Shown here in pieces: positions 6,355-11,193 of a DNA stretch of 11,193 nucleotides. Source of the stretch: Archaeoglobaceae archaeon (GTDB lineage Archaea; Halobacteriota; Archaeoglobi; Archaeoglobales; Archaeoglobaceae); assembly GCA_027066965.1 (NCBI GenBank), contig JAMOMT010000094.1:1-11193 (forward strand), given 5' to 3'. A program made the position numbers and the translations under genes. A model generated the notes under the pieces. That model had not been told where the DNA came from and ran no database searches. It saw only the letters and a program-made list of their open reading frames with translations. Numbering within the stretch: the stretch's first letter is position 1; the number at the start of each line of letters is the position of its first letter.

Positions 6355-7107
6355 ATGAGACCGGTAATTCCCGAATCTCATCCGAGGTACTTCTCCTTGA
6401 TGACAAGAGAAAAACTCGTCGAGGGATTCAGGAAGGGAATAGTCGTCCCCGAGGGTCTGATAGCGCACGGAAGGGGGGAGGCCTTCGACTACATATTCGG
6501 GGAGAGGACGAGGGACTTTGCCGTCAGAGCTCAGAGAGCTGCTGTAGCTCTCATGCTCCTCTCCAGAAAGCCGGTGATATCCGTGAACGGGAACGCTGCG
6601 GCTCTTGTCGCAGAGGAGCTGGCGGAGTTCTCTGAAGTGCTGAAAGTCCCGCTCGAAGTCAACGTCTTCCACTGGAGCAGGGAGAGGGTGGAGAGAATAG
6701 CGGAGTTCCTGATGGAAAAGGGCTGCAAAAACGTGCTGTTTGCGGGAGACGCTGTCATAGAGGGAATAGAGCACGCGAGGAGGATCGTTGACAGTAGGGG
6801 CATTTACTCAGCCGACACGGTCATGGTCATGCTCGAGGATGGAGACAGGTGCGAGATACTAAGAAAGAGTGGAAAGAAGGTCGTGGCCATTGACCTTAAT
6901 CCACTTTCGAGGACGGCAAGGATGGCAGATGTAACGGTTGTTAACAACGTAACAAGAGCGGTACCAGAGATGGTCGAGCTAGCGAGAGAGATGAGAAGAA
7001 TGAACAGAGAAGAACTAGAGAGAATAGTCAAAGAGTACGACAACGACGCAACCCTCAGGGAAGCGTTGAAAGCCATAGCGTCTCTCGGGGCTTCAAAAGT
7101 CCCCTGA
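6355..7107 (+). CDS. 4-phosphopantoate--beta-alanine ligase (phosphopantothenate synthetase)
   Basis: The product has 250 residues, typical for the family (formerly DUF137). The landmarks are present: IPESHPRYFSLMTREKLVEG at residues 4-23, IAHGRGEAFDY, RKPVISVNGNAAALV, GIYSADTVMVMLEDGDR and IDLNPLSRTARMADVTVVNN, followed by VTRAVPEM. The enzyme joins 4-phosphopantoate and beta-alanine using ATP to make 4'-phosphopantothenate. With pantoate kinase it replaces the bacterial PanC and CoaA steps of coenzyme A synthesis in most archaea. Pantoate kinase is not in this window. The ATG is one base after the stop of the DUF5611-like gene. The 3' end converges with the minus-strand hydrolase gene, leaving a 29-base gap. 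Confidence 0.93.
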   Translation: MRPVIPESHPRYFSLMTREKLVEGFRKGIVVPEGLIAHGRGEAFDYIFGERTRDFAVRAQRAAVALMLLSRKPVISVNGNAAALVAEELAEFSEVLKVPLEVNVFHWSRERVERIAEFLMEKGCKNVLFAGDAVIEGIEHARRIVDSRGIYSADTVMVMLEDGDRCEILRKSGKKVVAIDLNPLSRTARMADVTVVNNVTRAVPEMVELAREMRRMNREELERIVKEYDNDATLREALKAIASLGASKVP

Positions 7108-7136
7108 TTTTGTCCCAGCTCAATCTTGGCAGCGAA

Positions 7137-7595
7137 TTACTTCAACCTAGAAAGCGCGTGTACGAAGGCGGAAAAATCTTCTAGAGGTTTCAGGCTGACG
7201 CTGTACCCCTTAAACCTCAAGACTACGAGGGCAGCGGAAAGTGCGATTACCAGTCCGTTGCCGAGAACGCTGTCGAACCTAAACTTGGCGATCCTGTAGT
7301 TCTTTTTCAGAGGATAAAAAAGCTCGACCCCCTCAGGGTTCAACATGTCCGCAAATATGTGAGTAAGAACTCCAACGAGAACTGGCAGGGCAAGATTTGG
7401 AAACAGTGCGGAAGTAAACAAGTAAGCTAAAAAAACGAAGAGCAGAGAGTGAGTGAAGCCCCTGTGCCTCAAACCGAGCGTGTGATCCATGTCACTAATG
7501 ACGCCAAAAAAGCCAGAAGCTATTATCTGAGAAGGCGTAAGACGCAGAAAGAATGCCACCGCCATCGCAAAAACCGCGTGGGTCTTTCTCAGCAC
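7137..7595 (-). CDS. Membrane-bound metal-dependent hydrolase (DUF457/YdjM-like)
   Basis: The product has 152 residues. The metal-ligand pattern of the family is intact: MLRKTH (His6), ISDMDH (Asp35, Asp37, His38), HRGFTHS (His44, His49) and THIFADMLNPEGVELFYP (His79, Asp83). Hydrophobic stretches between them (8-18, 24-33, 51-65, 68-82) and one near the C-terminus (VIALSAALVVL) place it in the membrane. The family is named for YdjM, a LexA-regulated inner-membrane protein of bacteria; the substrate is not established, though phospholipids have been proposed for relatives. The start is GTG 7595, preceded by AAGTGA. It lies 41 bases below the PHP gene with no clear promoter between, so the two probably share a transcript. 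Confidence 0.88.
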   Translation of the reverse strand: MLRKTHAVFAMAVAFFLRLTPSQIIASGFFGVISDMDHTLGLRHRGFTHSLLFVFLAYLFTSALFPNLALPVLVGVLTHIFADMLNPEGVELFYPLKKNYRIAKFRFDSVLGNGLVIALSAALVVLRFKGYSVSLKPLEDFSAFVHALSRLK

Positions 7596-7636
7596 GATCT
7601 CACTTCCGTTCTCGTTACTTTCACCAAAATTTCAAC

Positions 7637-8275
7637 CTAATTCTTCTTTCTGAGTTTTCTAAACAGTTTCGCGTTGTTTTCGAGCACTTTTTCCGGGCTA
7701 TCTATTCCAGCAGCCGTGCAAATTCTTAGAGCTTCACGCTCAGAGATTATGTCTCCAGGTGAGTGAGTGTCCGTGTTCACAACAAGTTTCCTGCCAAACT
7801 TAGCCACACATCCGTTTCCAAGACAGTGCCCTTTTCTTGCAGATATCTCTAGGTAAACCCCGTTCTCTTCTGCCCTATCGGCAAACTCAGCTGAAATTAT
7901 CCCAGGATGGGCCAGAACATCTACTCCACTCTCCACGGCAGCCTCGTTAGTCCCCTCCTTTACGGGCTCAGCAAGGGTTTCTCCGTGTACAACAACTATT
8001 TCTGCCCCTTCCCTCCTCGCGAGTTCGACGCACCTGTCCATTAGCTTGGGAGGAACGTGAGTTATCTCAACTCCAAACAGTATTTCGACCTCGTAGTCGT
8101 CCCTCCACTCCTGCAATCTTCTCAGCCTTTCCATAATCCACGACAAGTTAGAGAAGTCAGCGTGATCCGTTATCGCAAAACCGCTGACACCCTTCTCAGC
8201 CATCCTCCTCGCGAGTTCAGAGGGTATGAGTTCTCCGTCGCTGAACACGGAGTGGACGTGAAGGTCGTAGTACAT
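7637..8275 (-). CDS. PHP-domain phosphoesterase (histidinol-phosphatase-like)
   Basis: The product has 212 residues, a single PHP domain. All metal motifs are visible: HVHS (His6, His8), TDHAD (Asp37, His38), GVEITH (Glu70), VVHGE (His97), LAHPG (His123) and NTDTHS (Asp169, His171). Such proteins hydrolyse phosphate esters with a three-metal centre. Relatives include histidinol-phosphate phosphatase and nucleotidases, so the substrate here is open; no histidine-synthesis gene is nearby. The ATG at 8275 is about 28 bases from a TATA-like box at 8299-8307, so the message is likely leaderless. The gene heads a probable two-gene operon with the downstream membrane hydrolase. The GHCLGNGC segment (residues 149-156) gives two closely placed cysteines of unknown use. 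Confidence 0.92.
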   Translation of the reverse strand: MYYDLHVHSVFSDGELIPSELARRMAEKGVSGFAITDHADFSNLSWIMERLRRLQEWRDDYEVEILFGVEITHVPPKLMDRCVELARREGAEIVVVHGETLAEPVKEGTNEAAVESGVDVLAHPGIISAEFADRAEENGVYLEISARKGHCLGNGCVAKFGRKLVVNTDTHSPGDIISEREALRICTAAGIDSPEKVLENNAKLFRKLRKKN

Positions 8276-8298
8276 GAGAACGGCTATAACTCGACAAA

Positions 8299-8307
8299 GT
8301 TAAATAT
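8299..8307. promoter_or_regulatory. Shared TATA box for divergent PHP and DUF211 genes
   Basis: GTTAAATAT reads as TTAAATAT on the plus strand and ATATTTAA on the minus strand. Its centre is about 25 bases from GTG 8329 (DUF211) and about 28 bases from ATG 8275 (PHP). The intergenic gap is only 53 bases and no second good box is seen. One TATA element may therefore serve both directions, each giving a leaderless message. A weaker box TTATAG (8284-8289, minus) is too close to the PHP start to be its own. Confidence 0.5.
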
Positions 8308-8328
8308 GTTGGTGAAGAGGTTACTTTC

Positions 8329-8616
8329 GTGGCAGGCATAAGGAGGCTTGTTCTGGACGTTATGAAGCCGCACGAACCTGACAACGTGTTTCTCGCTCTG
8401 AGACTCAGCGAAATAGAGAACATAGACGGCGTGAACCTAAGCCTAATGGAAATAGACCAGAACACAGAAACGCTCAAAATAACCATAGTAGGAGACAACA
8501 TAAACTACAAGGAGGTAAAGAAGGTCATAGAGGACATGGGAGCTGCGATACACAGCGTTGACGAGATAGTGGCTGGGAAGAAAATAATCGATGCCGTTAA
8601 AACCGAGCAGGACTGA
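8329..8616 (+). CDS. DUF211 family protein
   Basis: The product has 95 residues, the usual size of this archaeal family. The diagnostic start GIRRLVLDVMKPHEPD and the alternation LKITIVGDNINYKEVKKVIE then GAAIHSVDEIVAGKKII match DUF211, which forms a ferredoxin-like beta-alpha-beta fold and oligomers in known structures. No catalytic function is established; a regulatory or ligand-binding role is often guessed. The start is GTG 8329. There is no ribosome site, but a TATA-like box lies about 25 bases upstream, pointing to leaderless initiation at GTG. The gene stands alone, with a T-rich stretch after the stop. Confidence 0.93.
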   Translation: MAGIRRLVLDVMKPHEPDNVFLALRLSEIENIDGVNLSLMEIDQNTETLKITIVGDNINYKEVKKVIEDMGAAIHSVDEIVAGKKIIDAVKTEQD

Positions 8617-8632
8617 CTTTTACTTTTATCGT
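8617..8632 (+). terminator. T-rich terminator-like stretch after DUF211
   Basis: CTTTTACTTTTATC directly follows the DUF211 stop. Two T4 runs without a stem are usual for archaeal intrinsic termination. Confidence 0.4.
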
Positions 8633-8645
8633 GTATCGTGAACGG

Positions 8646-8675
8646 GGTTGAGGGTTGAAAAGGTTAAAAGGTTGA
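8646..8675 (+). repeat. Four GGTTRA repeats upstream of the leuC promoter
   Basis: GGTTGA occurs at 8646-8651, 8653-8658 and 8670-8675, with a variant GGTTAA at 8662-8667. The spacing is 7 to 9 bases, all in one orientation, ending 25 bases before the leuC TATA box. The place fits a binding region for an activator or repressor. The short unit also allows chance. Confidence 0.35.
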
Positions 8676-8698
8676 AGACTCTAACGAATCCAGACAAA

Positions 8699-8707
8699 CG
8701 TTAAATA
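8699..8707 (+). promoter_or_regulatory. TATA box of leuC
   Basis: GTTAAATAG is centred about 25 bases before ATG 8729 with no Shine-Dalgarno sequence between, so the message is predicted to start at the ATG. Confidence 0.55.
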
Positions 8708-8728
8708 GCTCCTCACTCTGTTAACCCC

Positions 8729-9982
8729 ATGGGTAAGACTATAGCCGAAAAGATCTTCTCAAGAGTTTCCGGTAAGGACGTTAAGGCAGGAGATTTCGTT
8801 CTCGCTAGAATAGACAGGGCGATGGTTCACGACATAACCGCTCCTCTCGCAATAAAGGCACTCGAGAGAATTACCGGGGAAAAAAGAGTGAAGTACCCGG
8901 AAAAAGTCGTTATGGCTTTTGACCATCAGGTTCCAGCTGACAGCGTTAAGGCTGCGGAAACGCACAAGATGTTGAGAGAGTTTGCAAAGGAGAATGGAAT
9001 ACTGAACTACGACGTCAGAGAGGGTATAGCCCACCAGATAATGGTAGAGAAGGGGCACGCTCTCCCGGGAGAGCTGATAGTTGGTGCTGACTCTCATACG
9101 TGCATGTACGGAGCTCTCGGCTGCTTTTCCACGGGAATAGGTTCGACTGACATGGGATTCGTTTTCGCGACTGGAAAGCTCTGGTTCAAAGTACCAGAGA
9201 CGATTTACTTCGACGTCCACGGAAAGCTCGAAAAGTACGTCTGCGGGAAAGACGTGATACTGAAGCTCATAGGCATGGTTGGGGCTGATGGAGCTAACTA
9301 CAAAGCTTGCGTTTACGGAGGAGAAACTGTCAGAAAGATGGGTATGAGCGACCGCTTAACTATGTGCAACATGGCAATAGAGATGGGAGGCAAAGCCGGG
9401 ATCGTGGAGTTCGATGATGTAACCGAGAAGTACCTGAAGGAGATAGGTGTGACGGAAGGCTACGAGCCTGTTTACATGGACGAAGATGCCGAATACGAGA
9501 GGGTCGAACTCGATGTCACGGGGATGGAACCACAGGTAGCGAAACCTCACAGAGTCGACAACGTCTGCGGAGTTTCAGAAGTTGAAGGAGTTAAAGTAGA
9601 TCAGGTGTTCATAGGCTCGTGCACGAACGGCAGGTACGAAGACTTGAAAGTTGCGGCTGACATCCTCAAAGAGGAAGAGGTCGCAAGAAACGTAAGGCTT
9701 ATTGTCATCCCTGCCTCAAGGAGCATATACAGGAGAGCTCTGAAAGATGGACTGATAGACGTGTTCGTGGATGCCGGAGCTCTCGTTGAGTTTCCGTGCT
9801 GTGGACCTTGCATGGGTGGTAGCTTTGGCCTCATAGCGAGCGGGGAGGTAAGTGTATCGACGTCGAACAGGAACTTCATCGGAAGGCAGGGAAGTCCGGA
9901 GGGGCAAATATACCTCGTTTCTCCTGCAACAGCGGCTGCTACGGCGATCTACGGCGAAATTACTGATCCAAGAAAGCTATAA
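8729..9982 (+). CDS. leuC: 3-isopropylmalate dehydratase / homoaconitase-type large subunit
   Basis: The product has 417 residues, the length of the short archaeal LeuC/HacA class. Motifs in order: FDHQVP (64-69), VGADSHTCMYGALGCFSTG (118-136), GSCTNGR with cluster ligand Cys298, CCGPCMG with Cys358 and Cys361, and SNRNFIGRQGS near the end. The three cysteines hold the [4Fe-4S] centre. The enzyme isomerises 2-isopropylmalate to 3-isopropylmalate in leucine synthesis, or the homologous (homo)citrate-type acids. Specificity is set mainly by the small subunit, which is not adjacent: downstream is a 163-base gap and an unrelated gene. The leuC symbol is therefore less sure than the family. The ATG is supported by a TATA box about 25 bases upstream. 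Confidence 0.93.
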   Translation: MGKTIAEKIFSRVSGKDVKAGDFVLARIDRAMVHDITAPLAIKALERITGEKRVKYPEKVVMAFDHQVPADSVKAAETHKMLREFAKENGILNYDVREGIAHQIMVEKGHALPGELIVGADSHTCMYGALGCFSTGIGSTDMGFVFATGKLWFKVPETIYFDVHGKLEKYVCGKDVILKLIGMVGADGANYKACVYGGETVRKMGMSDRLTMCNMAIEMGGKAGIVEFDDVTEKYLKEIGVTEGYEPVYMDEDAEYERVELDVTGMEPQVAKPHRVDNVCGVSEVEGVKVDQVFIGSCTNGRYEDLKVAADILKEEEVARNVRLIVIPASRSIYRRALKDGLIDVFVDAGALVEFPCCGPCMGGSFGLIASGEVSVSTSNRNFIGRQGSPEGQIYLVSPATAAATAIYGEITDPRKL

Positions 9983-10013
9983 TCCTTTTTCAGGTTTTTG
10001 ATCTTTTCAAATT
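9983..10013 (+). terminator. Serial T-runs after leuC
   Basis: Three T-runs (CTTTTTC, GTTTTTG, CTTTTC) follow within 30 bases of the stop, a typical archaeal multi-site terminator. Confidence 0.5.
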
Positions 10014-10091
10014 TGCACCTGAACCTAATGTTAAGTAAAGTAAACCGAGTAGAGCTTTAGAAGTAAAAATAGCACACGTTACATGGCCAAA

Positions 10092-10102
10092 ATGTTTTTA
10101 TT
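10092..10102 (+). promoter_or_regulatory. TATA-like box of the radical SAM gene
   Basis: ATGTTTTTATT lies about 50 bases before the GTG start. A transcript starting near 10123 would carry a leader of about 20 bases with GGTGA at 10135-10139 as ribosome site. Unlike the other promoters in the window, this one predicts a leadered message. The rest of the 163-base gap (9983-10145) shows no gene. Confidence 0.35.
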
Positions 10103-10145
10103 CCTAAACTCTCATCCGGCCAATAGTCGAAAATGGTGAAAGGAT

Positions 10146-11193
10146 GTGATATTGCAGTTTGAGGTTTCAGGATTATGCAACAGGTCGTGCGACTACTGTC
10201 TCAGGAGCTACGCAGAGGTCTGCAAGAGAAACTTGAGTTTCGAGGAGTTCAGGAAAGTCGTGGAAGAAGCTCAGTCCTACGACAGAATCGAGAAAATACT
10301 TCTCTACGGCTTCGGTGAACCGGGAATGAATCCAGAAATAGGCAGGATTGTCAGGTTCTCCTCTTCCATAGCAGAGGTTATCCTACTCACAAACGGCCTG
10401 TCGCTGAAAAAGCTAAGCAAAGATGAACTGGAGTCCGTTACGCTCGGTTTCTCTGTTCACGAGAACGTTAGAGAGGCAATTTCTACTCTAAAAAGTCTGA
10501 AAAATGCCGAGAGCAAAGTCGAGTTGGAGGTTGTGCTCGACAAACATAATGTGTACAAGCTGAAGGAGGTTGTAAACCTAGGTTTAGACGTTTTCTCGTC
10601 GAACCTGCTCGCGTACGACAGAGGTCACTACTCTAGGGTCGCCTACTGCGAGGTAAGCAGGAGGTGCGTGGAAATAGTGGAGGATTTCGCGAGAGAGGTG
10701 GGATGGGAAAGGCTAAAGGAGGTCGTGGATGGTATGAGACACTTCGAACCCAAAAGTCTGGAAGTTTACTCCGAACTCAGCGAGAGAGCTAGCAGGGAGG
10801 GATACCAGCTCAACTTAAGCTGGATAGTAGAGAACAGAGAAAGGATAGCTATCGCAAAAAAGGCAGAAATAGCTGCGAAGGAGGCTGTAGAAGTAGGTAA
10901 AGAGGCCGGCGTTAAGGTTACAATCCCAAGCTTTTTTGCCGATTCCGTCAGCAGGGAGTGTCCCTACAGAAACACGGTGTTCGTGAGAGCAGATTGCACC
11001 CTCTCCCCATGCATGGAATTCTCGTACTCACACAAAGAGTACGTAAACGATCACGAGAAGTTTGTCGAAAGTGTAAGGTACGGATCGTTTCGAGAAGCTC
11101 TGGATGACTTCACGTCGCTCAAAGATGTTAACAGGTATCCGTGGTGCGGTGACTGTCAGCTTAAACAGTTCTGCTGGTTCGCGGAGAAAGCTA
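10146..11193 (+). CDS. Radical SAM protein with SPASM-like C-terminus (3' partial)
   Basis: The frame is open to the right edge, with 349 residues visible. The radical SAM motif CNRSCDYC (Cys11, Cys15, Cys18) is at the very N-terminus, followed by GFGEPG (55-60), a variant of the GGEP SAM-binding motif. Later cysteines Cys272, Cys284, Cys289 and then Cys334-x2-Cys337-x5-Cys343 resemble a SPASM domain carrying auxiliary [4Fe-4S] clusters; the usual next Cys four residues later is Glu347. SPASM enzymes mature peptides, proteins or metal cofactors. The overall look suggests the archaeal group tied to tungsten-cofactor oxidoreductases, but no oxidoreductase gene is in view, so this is a guess. 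GTG 10146 is the start: an in-frame stop lies at 10137-10139, and GGTGA (10135-10139) is spaced six bases away. TTG 10152 is an alternative. Confidence 0.88.
   Translation, partial: MILQFEVSGLCNRSCDYCLRSYAEVCKRNLSFEEFRKVVEEAQSYDRIEKILLYGFGEPGMNPEIGRIVRFSSSIAEVILLTNGLSLKKLSKDELESVTLGFSVHENVREAISTLKSLKNAESKVELEVVLDKHNVYKLKEVVNLGLDVFSSNLLAYDRGHYSRVAYCEVSRRCVEIVEDFAREVGWERLKEVVDGMRHFEPKSLEVYSELSERASREGYQLNLSWIVENRERIAIAKKAEIAAKEAVEVGKEAGVKVTIPSFFADSVSRECPYRNTVFVRADCTLSPCMEFSYSHKEYVNDHEKFVESVRYGSFREALDDFTSLKDVNRYPWCGDCQLKQFCWFAEKA

Noticed and set aside
6325..6774. 149-codon open frame on the minus strand
   Set aside because: It is opposite the well-supported ligase gene and has no recognisable motif or promoter.
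8057..8341. 94-codon open frame on the plus strand crossing the PHP/DUF211 promoter
   Set aside because: It overlaps the conserved PHP gene and the shared promoter, and its product looks non-coding.
8759..9220. 153-codon open frame on the minus strand
   Set aside because: It lies inside leuC, whose catalytic motifs are certain; the opposite frame has no motif.
10085..10123. Two GGCCAA copies 33 bases apart before the radical SAM gene
   Set aside because: Six-base matches at this distance are expected by chance, and nothing ties them to the promoter.
1..11193. tRNA, rRNA, CRISPR array, insertion sequence ends or toxin-antitoxin pair
   Set aside because: No cloverleaf, spaced repeats, transposase gene or small gene pair with such features was seen; gene content and codon use look uniform.

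Overview
The window looks like chromosomal DNA of a euryarchaeon, most likely one of the Archaeoglobales. Four things support this. Arg codons AGA/AGG and Ile ATA are heavily used. Promoters are archaeal TATA boxes about 25-28 bases ahead of start codons. Terminators are T-runs. Several products belong to archaeal families (DUF211, a DUF5611-like protein, archaeal 4-phosphopantoate--beta-alanine ligase, ferredoxin-dependent IorB). The species call is inference. No tRNA, rRNA, CRISPR array or intact insertion sequence was seen.

Bases 1-5092 hold five co-directional genes that form an envelope-type MoxR cluster. In order they are: a membrane-anchored beta-domain protein with a DUF4129-like tail, cut by the left edge; a roughly 8-helix membrane protein with a soluble tail; a MoxR-family AAA+ ATPase; a DUF58 protein with a degenerate metal site; and a small polytopic membrane protein with a very charged N-terminus. 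Most junctions overlap or nearly overlap. One 115-base AT-rich gap before the ATPase looks like an internal promoter. The layout resembles bacterial MoxR-DUF58-TgpA clusters: the ATPase and DUF58 protein probably remodel or assemble something at the membrane, but the target is unknown.

Bases 5093-5375 are a gap with a possible 55-residue ORF and several overlapping inverted repeats. From 5376 to 8616 there are two divergent pairs of metabolic or housekeeping genes. The first is iorB (minus) against a DUF5611-like gene plus the CoA-pathway ligase (plus). The second is a PHP-domain phosphoesterase plus a membrane-bound metal-dependent hydrolase (minus) against DUF211 (plus). The two operons between these promoters converge at about 7107-7137.

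Bases 8617-11193 hold a leuC/hacA-type dehydratase large subunit without its small subunit, and a radical SAM/SPASM-like protein cut by the right edge.

Five genes that start a transcription unit (iorB, DUF5611, PHP, DUF211, leuC) have a TATA-like box 25-28 bases before the start codon. This predicts leaderless mRNAs. Genes inside operons, the ATPase gene and the radical SAM gene have Shine-Dalgarno-like sequences instead.
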